Assembly (NCBI RefSeq): GCF_016876135.2
Contig: NZ_JACAOD020000014.1
Location: 1 to 50,343, forward strand
Origin: Candidatus Phytoplasma meliae
Lineage (GTDB): Bacteria; Bacillota_I; Bacilli_A; Acholeplasmatales; Acholeplasmataceae
DNA length: 50,343 nt
Direction of reading: 5' to 3'
Below the pieces are notes generated by a model that saw only the letters and a list, made by a program, of their open reading frames with translations, did not search any database and was not told the origin of the DNA. Of the stretch, positions 26,013 through 34,717 are shown piece after piece. Numbering within the stretch: position 1 is the first letter of the stretch; each line of letters starts with the position of its first letter. A program made the position numbers and the translations under genes.

Positions 26013-26594
26013 ATGTTATTGAAACAAATTCGTCAAGTTGTCGAAATTAAATTAAAAAGTGATCCGTCGCGTTTAGCACATACTTTAAGGGTTTATCGTA
26101 CTGCTACTAAAATGGCAAGATATTATCGCAAATCTATTTTGCCTATTCAAATTGCTGCTCTATTTCATGATTATACTAAAAATGATTCTTTGGAACAACA
26201 AAAACCTTATTTAACAGCAGCAAGTATGGTTAAATATCAAAATACTCCCTCTATCTTTCATGCGCTATCAGCGGCTAATTTTTTAAAACAAGAGTTAGAG
26301 GTTTGCGATAAAGTTATCTTAAATGCTATTAAAAAGCATGTTTGGGGTCACAAGACTATGAATTATGCTGATAAAATTGTTTTTTTAAGTGATAAAATTG
26401 AACCAGGAAGAGAGTATCCGCAACAAAAATATTTTGAGACATTGGCGTATCGTAACATTCATCAAGCTGTTTATGAAATGTTAAATTATAACTTTAATTA
26501 TTTTTTAAAAAAGGGGGTTCCTTTGCCTGCTGATTATAAAGTTATTCTAACATCTTTAAAAGGTGATATTAAAATGAAAAGTAAGTATATATGA
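26013..26594 (+). CDS. yqeK: YqeK-type HD-domain hydrolase (probable Ap4A hydrolase)
   Basis: An HD phosphohydrolase; YqeK enzymes cleave diadenosine tetraphosphate to ADP. The metal-binding HD pair is H52-D53 in LFHDYTKND, with RLAHTLRVYRTA upstream and KKHVWGH and VFLSDKIEPGR downstream, all typical. The ATG at 26013 is 8 nt after AAGG; an in-frame TTG at 25998 lies before that site and is rejected. Length 193 residues. It overlaps rsmD by 4 nt (ATGA). In Bacillus yqeG and yqeK also belong to one cluster. Confidence 0.9.
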   Translation: MLLKQIRQVVEIKLKSDPSRLAHTLRVYRTATKMARYYRKSILPIQIAALFHDYTKNDSLEQQKPYLTAASMVKYQNTPSIFHALSAANFLKQELEVCDKVILNAIKKHVWGHKTMNYADKIVFLSDKIEPGREYPQQKYFETLAYRNIHQAVYEMLNYNFNYFLKKGVPLPADYKVILTSLKGDIKMKSKYI

Positions 26595-27160
26595 TGACTA
26601 AAACTACTAATATTATCGGAGGTAGATATAAAGGTCATAAAATTAAATTAGTACCTTCTTTGGATACTAAAGCAACTAGTTCCTTAGTGAAAGAAGCTCT
26701 TTTTAATATATTAGGAACTGCTGTTAAAGATAAAGTTTTATTAGATTTATTTGCTGGTAATGGTTCTTATGGTTTTGAAGCTTTAAGTCGTGATGCTTTA
26801 AAAGTGTTTTTTGTAGATTCTTCCTTAAAAGCTTTTCACACTTTAAAATATAATCAACGTAAATTAAAGCTTGATGATGAACAAAGTGTTATTTTTTATG
26901 CTCATTACTTGGCGGCTTTAAAAAAAATGCAAAAATTGAATTTAATTTTTGATTTTGTGATTGTTGATCCTCCTTACTTTAAAGCATTATATGAATCTAC
27001 TTTTGTTTATTTAGGGCAATTAACTCATGATAAAAGTATTATTATTTGTGAATCGCATCGTAGGATTGATTTGCCTTTGCACATGAAAGAATTTGAATTG
27101 GTTAAAGTTAAAATTTATGGTAATAAAAAACTTAATTTTTATCATAAAATGACTATTTAG
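26591..27160 (+). CDS. rsmD: 16S rRNA (guanine(966)-N2)-methyltransferase RsmD
   Basis: Methylates G966 of 16S rRNA on the assembled small subunit. The 189-residue protein has the N-terminal IIGGRYKGHKI, a SAM motif LLDLFAGNGSYGFEALSR, and the catalytic DPPY (126-129). The KATSSLVKEALFNIL segment matches the family RPTxDRVREALFNIL region. Its ATG overlaps the yqeK stop, with a second ATG one codon on; there is little Shine-Dalgarno sequence, so it relies on coupling. Confidence 0.93.
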   Translation: MMTKTTNIIGGRYKGHKIKLVPSLDTKATSSLVKEALFNILGTAVKDKVLLDLFAGNGSYGFEALSRDALKVFFVDSSLKAFHTLKYNQRKLKLDDEQSVIFYAHYLAALKKMQKLNLIFDFVIVDPPYFKALYESTFVYLGQLTHDKSIIICESHRRIDLPLHMKEFELVKVKIYGNKKLNFYHKMTI

Positions 27161-27216
27161 TTGAATAATATATATTATATATCAATTATAAAACATAATT
27201 GAAAGGAGCTTTAAAG

Positions 27217-27429
27217 ATGGAGTTATCAAGTGTTTTGTATTTATTTTTGGGAGTTGTATTAGGAGGGATTATAGGAGCCTTTTTGATGTTCCGTTGGTTT
27301 AAGAAATATTTACAAAAGAATCCTCCTATTAATGAACGTCAAATTAAAGAGATGTTTCGTCAAATGGGGCGTACTCCTTCTGAAAAACAAATTCGTCAAA
27401 TTGTCAATAGTATGAAACAGGCTAAATAA
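27217..27429 (+). CDS. yneF: YneF/UPF0154 family small membrane protein
   Basis: The 70-residue protein has one N-terminal membrane helix (LFLGVVLGGIIGAFLMFRWF) and the conserved soluble part NPPINERQIKEMFRQMGRTPSEKQ, diagnostic of UPF0154 (YneF). Function is unknown; the family is common in Firmicutes and mollicutes. The true start is ATG 27217, 8 nt after GAAAGGAG; a TTG at 27199 lies upstream of that site and is rejected. Confidence 0.93.
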   Translation: MELSSVLYLFLGVVLGGIIGAFLMFRWFKKYLQKNPPINERQIKEMFRQMGRTPSEKQIRQIVNSMKQAK

Positions 27430-27436
27430 AAGAGTA

Positions 27437-27778
27437 ATGGAACAGGTTTATGTTATTGTAATTATTTTACTCACTGTTGTTATTTTTTGGATCATGAATT
27501 ATTTTTATCAAAATAAGATGAAAGATAAAATGAAAAAGTATTTATTGTCTTGCGAGCCATTAGAACAAGAAGTGTTAAAAAGTTTTTTACAAGAGAGTCA
27601 AAAAGATTTTTTGTTAACTAAAGATGCTGCTATTACTAAAAAGTTATTAAAGTTAAAGATTATTGAGATTAAAACCACTATTGTTAATCATAAATGTAAT
27701 AGTTATATGCTTAATCCTTTAGTTAAAAAAGTTATTAAGGGTAATCGTCGTTTAACTAAAATGTATTTAAATAATTAA
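27437..27778 (+). CDS. Single-pass membrane protein with small winged-helix-like domain
   Basis: The 113-residue protein has one N-terminal helix (about 4-24) and a basic cytoplasmic part. The segment from CEPLEQEVLKSFLQ to NSYMLNPLVKKVI has the order helix, helix, helix, strand, strand expected of a small winged-helix fold, similar in outline to superinfection-exclusion-B-like membrane proteins. That comparison is by eye only. It starts 7 nt after yneF and ends in a strong bidirectional terminator, so it is probably the last gene of the alaS-yneF run. Function unknown. Confidence 0.7.
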   Translation: MEQVYVIVIILLTVVIFWIMNYFYQNKMKDKMKKYLLSCEPLEQEVLKSFLQESQKDFLLTKDAAITKKLLKLKIIEIKTTIVNHKCNSYMLNPLVKKVIKGNRRLTKMYLNN

Positions 27779-27784
27779 ATAATA

Positions 27785-27814
27785 AAAAAACACCTTTGTA
27801 AAAAGGTGTTTTTT
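27785..27814. terminator. Bidirectional terminator
   Basis: AAAACACCTTT (27787-27797), loop GTAA, AAAGGTGTTTT (27802-27812), with A- and T-runs on the two sides. It lies between convergent genes. Confidence 0.88.
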
Positions 27815-27829
27815 GTTTGATAATAAGTT

Positions 27830-28258
27830 TTATTGGGTAATTAATTCATGATAAGGGGCTACTTTAACCTTAACATGAGGATCAAGGCTAATTAAACGTG
27901 AAATAGGACATCTTTGGTGGGTTTGTTCTAAAATTATTTGGGTTTGTTCTAGTGACATCTGATCAATTCCTAAAATAGCAGTTGGTTTAAAACAAAAACC
28001 TTGTTTATCTTTTAACATTTCTAAAGTAATTTTTACTTTTAAATCTTTATCTTGTTGCCCTTGTTCTTCTAATACTTTTTTAGAGGTTTTATAAAAACAG
28101 ATAGCCCAAGAAAGACAAAATAAATCTTTAGGTCCTGATTGATTAGAACTAGGTTCTAAGGCTGAAACTAATTTTTTAGTAGTGCCGCTTTTTTCTTCAA
28201 AAAAACATAAATCATTTAAATGGGGATGAAAGTAAGTAGTAGTTTGAAAAATGATCAT
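27830..28258 (-). CDS. OsmC/Ohr family thiol peroxidase
   Basis: The family reduces organic hydroperoxides with two cysteines. The 142-residue protein has C54 in LSWAICFYKT (family GWAACF) and C117 in THQRCPISRL (family AHxxCPYS), the right spacing for the catalytic pair. The start ATG at 28258 follows AGAGGA. Upstream on the minus strand is an extended -10 and an inverted repeat near the -35 position. OsmC versus Ohr cannot be separated with confidence. It probably protects against plant or insect oxidative stress. Confidence 0.88.
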   Translation of the reverse strand: MIIFQTTTYFHPHLNDLCFFEEKSGTTKKLVSALEPSSNQSGPKDLFCLSWAICFYKTSKKVLEEQGQQDKDLKVKITLEMLKDKQGFCFKPTAILGIDQMSLEQTQIILEQTHQRCPISRLISLDPHVKVKVAPYHELITQ

Positions 28259-28325
28259 TTTAAATCCTCTTTCCTTATCTATAAAATAGTTTTGTTTTAT
28301 TTTTAAAATTACTATTTCTATTTTT

Positions 28326-28371
28326 ATTATAACATTAACATTTATAAAGCGATATACATTTGTTATCTCGC
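28326..28371 (-). promoter_or_regulatory. Extended -10 promoter of the osmC-like gene with operator-like inverted repeat
   Basis: On the minus strand TGTTATAAT (28334 to 28326) is a perfect extended -10. GCGATATA (28349-28356) and TATCTCGC (28364-28371) form an imperfect 8-bp inverted repeat (one mismatch) at the -35 position. A repressor site is plausible but unproven. Confidence 0.45.
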
Positions 28372-28438
28372 CTAGACCAAAACTAATAATTTTCCTTATT
28401 TAATTATTTTTTTTGCGCGTTAATAAAATATGCTTATA

Positions 28439-28447
28439 TGTTATAAT
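28439..28447 (+). promoter_or_regulatory. Extended -10 promoter upstream of rsgA
   Basis: TGTTATAAT (28439-28447), identical to the element at 3369. The rest of the 28259-28599 gap holds the divergent promoter and a GCGCGTTAATAA motif that recurs near 30806; no gene is seen. Confidence 0.5.
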
Positions 28448-28599
28448 AATATTAATTAGTGTTTTTTTGAAATTGCTTCCAATGAACTATCCAATTTTTA
28501 TTATTTTTTGGTTAGTTATGGTCGGTTAGTGATTAACAAAATAGCGAAATAGAAATAATTGGTATTATTGGTAATATAAAGAAAAAAGGGATTTGTGGT

Positions 28600-29553
28600 T
28601 TGAAAAAAGCTTTAGTGATTAGATTTTTAGCTGGTGTTTATGATCTTCGAGATTTAGAAAGTAAAACTTTTTTACAAGCTAGAAAAAGAGGCACTTTAAA
28701 AGGATTTGATGTGAATCTTGATGTTAATAAAACAAATACAATTAATGGCAAACCTAAGAATTTAATTATTAAGGTGGGTGACATTGTAGGTTATCAATTT
28801 TGTTATGATAAATATTTAATTGATACTGTTTTTGTGCGAAAAAATGAATTACAAAGACCTAACATTGCCAATATTAATCAAGTATTATTGGTTTTTTCTT
28901 TGATTAGACCTCATTTTCAAACGCTTTTATTAGATAAATTTTTATTAATTTTAAAGAAACAAAAATTAGATTTAGTTTTAGTTTTTTCTAAAATTGATTT
29001 GCTTGAAAGAAATGATTTGGAAAACGTTAAACAACAAATTTCGTATTATGAAAAATTTTATCCTTGTTATTTTGTGAACAGTAAACAACAAATTGGGATT
29101 GATGTTTTAAAGGATATTTTTGCTAATAAAATTACTGTTTTAGCAGGACAAACAGGAGTTGGTAAATCTACCTTGTTAAAAGCATTAATTCCTGATGCAT
29201 ATTTAAAAACACAAGAAATTTCAGAAAGTTTAGGCAGAGGTAAGCACACTACTAAAAATGCTCAATTATATGAATTTAATCATGGTTTTATTGCCGATAC
29301 TCCTGGTTTTTCGAAGTTAGATTTAAATGATTTTGTTTATGGCGATTTAAAGGATTTTTATCCTGATTTTTTATGTTATGTGCATGATTGTTTTTTTGGT
29401 AATAATTGTTTACATTTGCAAGAAGATAAATGCGGTGTGAAGCAAGCTTTGGAAAACGGCGACCTTCCTTTTTGGAGATATCAAAATTATCTTTATTTTA
29501 TGGCTGAAATTAAAAAAGAGAAAAAAAGTTATCCAAGACACCAAGACAAATAA
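28600..29553 (+). CDS. rsgA: Ribosome small-subunit-dependent GTPase RsgA
   Basis: RsgA helps late 30S maturation and hydrolyses GTP on the subunit. The 317-residue protein has an N-terminal OB-fold and a circularly permuted GTPase domain: G4 VFSKIDLL comes first, then G1 GQTGVGKS (183-190) and G3 [10 protein letters not shown]-terminal zinc knuckle follows ([12 protein letters not shown], then HLQEDKC). The start is TTG, 8 nt after AAAGGGA. This start codon choice is supported by the lack of any ATG before the OB-fold. Confidence 0.95.
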   Translation: MKKALVIRFLAGVYDLRDLESKTFLQARKRGTLKGFDVNLDVNKTNTINGKPKNLIIKVGDIVGYQFCYDKYLIDTVFVRKNELQRPNIANINQVLLVFSLIRPHFQTLLLDKFLLILKKQKLDLVLVFSKIDLLERNDLENVKQQISYYEKFYPCYFVNSKQQIGIDVLKDIFANKITVLAGQTGVGKSTLLKALIPDAYLKTQEISESLGRGKHTTKNAQLYEFNHGFIADTPGFSKLDLNDFVYGDLKDFYPDFLCYVHDCFFGNNCLHLQEDKCGVKQALENGDLPFWRYQNYLYFMAEIKKEKKSYPRHQDK

Positions 29554-29697
29554 AAGATAGTAAACATCAATGATAACATTATTTTTTTAATTGCTGTTAT
29601 TGTGTGGGATTTAGATTTAATCGCAAAGAGCAAACCTCCCCCGTTAAAAACAACAAAAATGCAAAATAAAGAAATGAAGGAGCACAGGAGTTACAAA

Positions 29698-30789
29698 ATG
29701 AAAATAGGAATTATTGGATTACCGAATGTAGGAAAATCAACTTTATTTAATGCTTTAACCAAAATGCAAGTTTTAGAAGCCAATTATCCTTTTGCCACTA
29801 TTGAACCTAATGTAGGAGTTGTGGAAGTCAAGGATCCTCGTTTACAAATTTTAGCTCAGATTTTTCAATCGCAAAAAATTATTTCTACTTTAATTGAGTT
29901 TCGTGATATTGCAGGTTTAGTGGCTGGTGCATCTCAAGGAGAAGGGTTAGGCAATCAATTTTTAAGTCATATTCGTAGTGTTGATGCTATTTGTCACGTT
30001 GTTAAATGTTTTCAAGATCCTAATATTGCTCACGTTATGACGAAAGGCGATCCTTTGGAAGAAATTAAGATTATTGAAACCGAATTAGCTTTAGCTGATT
30101 TAGATCAAATTGAGAAACGTTTACAAAAGTTAATGAAGCAAAAAAAGAAAGGCGATAAAGAGTTATTATTAGAAGAAGCTCTTTTAACTAAAATTAAATA
30201 TCATTTAACTAATCAAACTTTAAAGGATTTGAGTTTAGATGTTAAAGAAATGAAAATGGTTAAAAGTTTTAATTTATTGTGTTTAAAACCTTCGCTTTAT
30301 TTAGCTAATGTCAAAGAAAATGAATTAGCCAATATTAAAGATAATCAATTTTATCAAAAAGTATCGTTACATGCCGCGCAAGAAGGTAAAATTATTGTGC
30401 CCATGTGTGTGCAATTGGAAAAAGAGTTGTCAGGCTTAGCCGAGGAAGAAAGACAATTGTTTTTAAAAGATTATGGTTTAATCCAAACTGCTTTAAATCA
30501 ATTGATTCAAGCTAGTTATCAACTTTTAGGATTGCAAACTTATTTTACAGCAGGCCCTAAAGAAGTACATGCTTGGTCTTTTCAAAAAGGACTTAAAGCT
30601 CCTGAATGTGCTAGAATTATTCATACAGATTTGCAAAAAGGTTTTATCAAAGCTGAAGTAGTGGCTTATCAGGATTTAGTAGAAGCTCAAACTTTTCAAA
30701 AAAGCAAAGAAAAGGGTAAAGTGAGAATCGAAGGAAAAGAATATCAAGTGCAAGACGGCGATATTATTACTTTTAGGTTTAATGTGTAA
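29698..30789 (+). CDS. ychF: Redox-regulated ATPase YchF (Obg family)
   Basis: YchF/OLA1 is an Obg-like P-loop protein that prefers ATP and binds ribosomes. The 363-residue protein begins MKIGIIGLPNVGKST (P-loop 7-14). It has NYPFATIEPNVG, the G3-like FRDIAGLVAGASQGEGLGNQ, a coiled-coil insert and a C-terminal TGS domain (AWSFQKGLKAPECA to GDIITFRFNV). The true start is ATG 29698, 7 nt after AGGAG; a frame opening at GTG 29602 adds 32 unrelated residues and is rejected. Confidence 0.96.
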   Translation: MKIGIIGLPNVGKSTLFNALTKMQVLEANYPFATIEPNVGVVEVKDPRLQILAQIFQSQKIISTLIEFRDIAGLVAGASQGEGLGNQFLSHIRSVDAICHVVKCFQDPNIAHVMTKGDPLEEIKIIETELALADLDQIEKRLQKLMKQKKKGDKELLLEEALLTKIKYHLTNQTLKDLSLDVKEMKMVKSFNLLCLKPSLYLANVKENELANIKDNQFYQKVSLHAAQEGKIIVPMCVQLEKELSGLAEEERQLFLKDYGLIQTALNQLIQASYQLLGLQTYFTAGPKEVHAWSFQKGLKAPECARIIHTDLQKGFIKAEVVAYQDLVEAQTFQKSKEKGKVRIEGKEYQVQDGDIITFRFNV

Positions 30790-30983
30790 AAGTGCGTTGG
30801 CACGCGCGTTAATAATTAAGATATCAAACGTTTTCGTTTTTAAATTTAATTTTACTTATGACGCGTGTTGCAATCATTTTTTAATAAGATAGTTTTTAGT
30901 TTTTGGATTGCATGCTTTTTAATGGTTGTGCTGTGATGGTCATTATATAGATACAATAAATATTAAGGAAACAAGTTAAGATT

Positions 30984-33728
30984 ATGAAAAATTATAAAAA
31001 TACTCTTTTAATGCCTCAAACCGATTTTCCCATGAAAGGTAATTTGGGTAAAAATGAAATTAATATTCAACAAAAGTGGTATCAGCAAAAGTTATATCAA
31101 AAAAAACTAAAGCAAAATCAAGGTGCTCCGATGTTTATGTTGCATGATGGCCCCCCTTATGCTAATGGTAACCTTCATATTGGACACGCTTTAAATAAAA
31201 TTTTAAAAGATTTTATCGTTCGTTTTCATAGTATGAAGGGTTTTTATGCCCCTTATATTCCAGGATGGGATACTCATGGGCTTCCTATTGAAGCAGCAGT
31301 TCTTAAAAAAGATAGAGACAAGTATTTATCTAGTCGTCAAAAACTTTTGGAAAAATGTCAAGCGTTTGCTTTAGAAAATGTGGATAATCAAAAAAAACAA
31401 TTTCAAAGATTAGGAGTCTTAGGAGATTGGGATCATCCTTATTTGACCCTAGATCCTAAGTTTATGGCGGATCAAGTGAGGATTTTTGGGAAAATGGTGG
31501 CTGAAGGAGTTGTTTTTAAAGCTCTTAAACCTATTCATTGGTCGCCTACTTTAGAGTCGGCTTTAGCTGAAGCAGAATTAGAATATCATGAGCACCAATC
31601 TCCTTCCATTTATGTTGCTTTTCCTATGGCTGTTGCCTCGGATAGTTTGTTTCAAAATGCTTGTGCAATTATTTGGACTACTACTCCTTGGACCTTGCCA
31701 GCTAATAAAGCTATAGCAGTGCATCCTCATCAAAAATATCAATTAATAGATGTTTTGAACAAACGTTATTTAGTTGGTAAAAATGCGCTTCCTCAATTAA
31801 AAAAAGCTTTAGCTTGGGATGATGCAACAATTCAAATTATTAAGACTTTTCAAGGAAAAGAATTAGAATATTTAACATATCGCAATCCTTTAGTGCCTAC
31901 AACTGGATTTTTCATTTTATCAGACCATGTTTTAGATAATGAAGGAACTGGGTTGGTTCATATTGCCCCTGGTCATGGTTTAGAAGATTTTATTGTTGGT
32001 CAAAAATATCATTTAGAAGTTGTTTGTAGCATTGATAAAAGAGGATTAATGAGTGCTTGTGCAGGAAAATATCAAGGTTTATTTTACACTAAAGCCAATG
32101 ATGTTATTATCACTGATTTATCAGAAAATAATTATTTATTAAAAGTTGATGTGATTACCCATTCTCATCCTTATGATTGGCGTACTAAAAAACCAGTGAT
32201 TTCCTTAGCGCTTTCGCAGTGGTTTGTTTCTCTTAAAAAAATAAAAACTAATTTATTAAAAGCAATTCAACAAGTTAACTGGTTGCCTCAATGGGGTAAT
32301 TTAAAAATGACTAATATGATGCAAGAACGTGAAGATTGGAATATTAGTCGTCAAAGAACTTGGGGAGTTCCTATTGCTATTTTTTATGCTGAAAACAAAG
32401 AACCTATCTTAGATTTGGCAGTTACTAATCATGTGGCTAATTTATTTGAAAAACACGGTATTGAAATTTGGTATGAATGGGATTGTCAGCAACTTTTGCC
32501 TCCGAATTATCAACATTCGAATAGTCCTAATGGTATTTTTACTAAAGAACTTGATATTATGGATGTTTGGTTTGATTCAGGAACTTCTTATAGCGTGATT
32601 AAACGTAGATATCAAACTGATGTTAGTGCCCTTTATTTGGAAGGCAACGATCAACATCGTGGTTGGTTTAATTCTTCTTTGATTACTTCTGTTGCTGCTT
32701 TTCAAAAAGCCCCTTATCATACTGTTATTACTCATGGTTTTGTTTTAGATGGTAAGGGTCAAAAAATGAGTAAATCCCTAGGAAACATTATTGATCCTTT
32801 AACCATTGCTTCTCAAAAAGGAGCTGATATTATGAGGTTATGGGTAGCTAATACTAATTATAATTTTGATGTTCGCATTAATAATGCTATTTTGAATCAA
32901 GTCGAAGATATGTATCGTAAAATTAGAAATACCTTGCGTTTTATGATGGGCAATTTAGCTCGTTTTGATAAAGATCAGCATTATTTGACTTGGGATCAAC
33001 GTAAACCTATTCATCAAGCTGTGATTCTTGATTGGGAAGAAATTGTAGTCAAAATACTTCATTCTTATCAAGTTTATGATTTTGAAGCGATTATCAGGAA
33101 TCTCTTCCCCTTTATTACTAATAAAATTAGTGCTTTTTATTTTGATTTTAGTAAAGATATTTTATATATTGAAAAAGAGGAACATTTAGAACGCCAAATG
33201 ATTCAATCAACTATTTATGATTTATTATTAGGTTTTTTACAAGTGTTGACTCCTATTATTCCACATACTACGTCTGAAGCTTATAGTTTTTGTCCTTTTT
33301 TTGATCATGAAGATGTTTATTTAGAGTCGATGCCACAATTGCATCATTATGAAGGCAAGCATCTTTTAGTAGAATACCATCGTTTTTTAGCATTGAGAAA
33401 AAACGTGTTACAAACTTTAGAAAAAGCAAGACAAAGTAAAATTATTAATTCCTCCCTACAAGCACATCTTCATTTAGAATTAACAAAAGAACATCTTTAT
33501 GTTTGTGATGTGTTGCAAATCAAAGAACAGTTACACCAATTGTTTATTGTTTCCAAAGTGACTTTAGTATCAAAAGATGTTTTGGGAATTAAAGTTGAAA
33601 AAGCAAATGGATATCCGTGTCAAAGATGTTGGAATGTAGTCCTTCCCCATATTAATCAAGATTTATGCTTTCGTTGCCATAATATTTTAAACCATCAAGA
33701 AAAGAAAGGTGAATGGGATGAAAAATGA
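30984..33728 (+). CDS. ileS: Isoleucyl-tRNA synthetase
   Basis: Class I synthetase that charges tRNA-Ile. The 914-residue protein has HIGH (H65-H68), the editing domain with WTTTPWTLPANKAI, the catalytic GWFNSSL region and KMSKS (594-598). The C-terminal zinc ribbon (CQRCWN, CFRCHN) places it in the bacterial type with a zinc-binding tail. The ATG follows AAGGAA. It ends 11 nt inside the next gene. No T-box leader was recognised in the 194-bp gap upstream, which instead holds several CGCG-containing motifs. Confidence 0.97.
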   Translation: MKNYKNTLLMPQTDFPMKGNLGKNEINIQQKWYQQKLYQKKLKQNQGAPMFMLHDGPPYANGNLHIGHALNKILKDFIVRFHSMKGFYAPYIPGWDTHGLPIEAAVLKKDRDKYLSSRQKLLEKCQAFALENVDNQKKQFQRLGVLGDWDHPYLTLDPKFMADQVRIFGKMVAEGVVFKALKPIHWSPTLESALAEAELEYHEHQSPSIYVAFPMAVASDSLFQNACAIIWTTTPWTLPANKAIAVHPHQKYQLIDVLNKRYLVGKNALPQLKKALAWDDATIQIIKTFQGKELEYLTYRNPLVPTTGFFILSDHVLDNEGTGLVHIAPGHGLEDFIVGQKYHLEVVCSIDKRGLMSACAGKYQGLFYTKANDVIITDLSENNYLLKVDVITHSHPYDWRTKKPVISLALSQWFVSLKKIKTNLLKAIQQVNWLPQWGNLKMTNMMQEREDWNISRQRTWGVPIAIFYAENKEPILDLAVTNHVANLFEKHGIEIWYEWDCQQLLPPNYQHSNSPNGIFTKELDIMDVWFDSGTSYSVIKRRYQTDVSALYLEGNDQHRGWFNSSLITSVAAFQKAPYHTVITHGFVLDGKGQKMSKSLGNIIDPLTIASQKGADIMRLWVANTNYNFDVRINNAILNQVEDMYRKIRNTLRFMMGNLARFDKDQHYLTWDQRKPIHQAVILDWEEIVVKILHSYQVYDFEAIIRNLFPFITNKISAFYFDFSKDILYIEKEEHLERQMIQSTIYDLLLGFLQVLTPIIPHTTSEAYSFCPFFDHEDVYLESMPQLHHYEGKHLLVEYHRFLALRKNVLQTLEKARQSKIINSSLQAHLHLELTKEHLYVCDVLQIKEQLHQLFIVSKVTLVSKDVLGIKVEKANGYPCQRCWNVVLPHINQDLCFRCHNILNHQEKKGEWDEK

Positions 33729-34530
33729 TAATATCAACATTAATCATGGTGCCAACCATAAGAAATTAAACCCAAAGCCAAGCAAAATCCAATATGGAGC
33801 AGAATTAAAAAAATTACTAATTGTTTTTATGGCTTTAATAGGATATGATTTGATTTCTGTTTGGGCTATTAATTGTACTGGAGGACCAAGTGGTAAGGAG
33901 GGGTACAAAACTGATCTTTATCCTGGTGGTATTCATGGTTTAGGTGATTTAATTGGTAAACTGTTGTCTAAAATGGGTGTTTTGTCTTATGATCAGATTA
34001 CTAATTTTGGGATGATTTTTTATTTGGTTGTCAACATTGCTTTTTTATGGTTTATTTCTTATCGTTATTTAGATTTATATTTTACTGTTACCACTGCCTT
34101 AGCAGCTATATTTTTACCTTTAATGGGGATGTTGCTTCACGTAGCTGTTAAAGATGGTTTTTTACAAAAGAGTGAACGTTTTTTTGGTCTTTTCGCTCCA
34201 GAAGCTGATTTTGTTTCTGATTTTTCACGAGCTATTTTTGCTGGTTTTTTTATTGGTTTTTTTTATGCCATCCCTATTAAATTAAAGTCTTCTACTGGTG
34301 GCATCGATATTATTGGTAAATACTTATGGGTTTATAAGAAAAAAAATATCGCTGTTACTATTGAAGTGTTTGGATATGTTTTAGTTTTCATTGGTTTTAT
34401 TGCTAACCTTTTTTTAGAGGGTCTTCCAAACGAAACTTGGAAACTTTTATTACCGCTTTTATATGCTTTTGTTAGAATTAAGTTAACTGGTTTTATGATA
34501 AACATAATTGCTGTTAAAAGCGAACAATAA
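33718..34530 (+). CDS. YitT/DUF161-like membrane protein
   Basis: The 270-residue protein has a polar Asn/Lys-rich start, about five to six hydrophobic helices and the segment KSSTGGIDIIGKYL, the hallmark of the YitT/DUF161 family (STGGTDII). The C-terminal DUF2179 domain of full YitT proteins is absent. The ATG at 33718 is 8 nt after AAAGG, inside the end of ileS; an in-frame GTG at 33709 overlaps that site. A terminator follows. Transport substrate, if any, is unknown. Confidence 0.82.
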   Translation: MKNDNININHGANHKKLNPKPSKIQYGAELKKLLIVFMALIGYDLISVWAINCTGGPSGKEGYKTDLYPGGIHGLGDLIGKLLSKMGVLSYDQITNFGMIFYLVVNIAFLWFISYRYLDLYFTVTTALAAIFLPLMGMLLHVAVKDGFLQKSERFFGLFAPEADFVSDFSRAIFAGFFIGFFYAIPIKLKSSTGGIDIIGKYLWVYKKKNIAVTIEVFGYVLVFIGFIANLFLEGLPNETWKLLLPLLYAFVRIKLTGFMINIIAVKSEQ

Positions 34531-34550
34531 AAATGATTTATTAAAACTAT

Positions 34551-34580
34551 GCCAAACTGCTTTGTAACAGTTTGGCTTTT
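34551..34580 (+). terminator. Rho-independent terminator
   Basis: GCCAAACTG (34551-34559) and CAGTTTGGC (34568-34576) form a perfect 9-bp stem with an 8-nt loop and four T. Confidence 0.88.
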
Positions 34581-34717
34581 GGTCTTTTGGTTGCGCTTGA
34601 AAAATATTTGTAAAGACAAAAGTGTGATCATGGGTATATTAAACCATCACTAACCAAAGTTATTTTTCTTGATATGAATTTGCATTTATATTTTAATTAA
34701 ATAAAAGGATTTTTTTA

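Noticed and set aside
29602..29697. 32-residue N-terminal extension of YchF from GTG 29602
   Set aside because: It is unlike the family, lies before AGGAG, and the ATG at 29698 gives the standard MKIGIIGLPNVGKS start.
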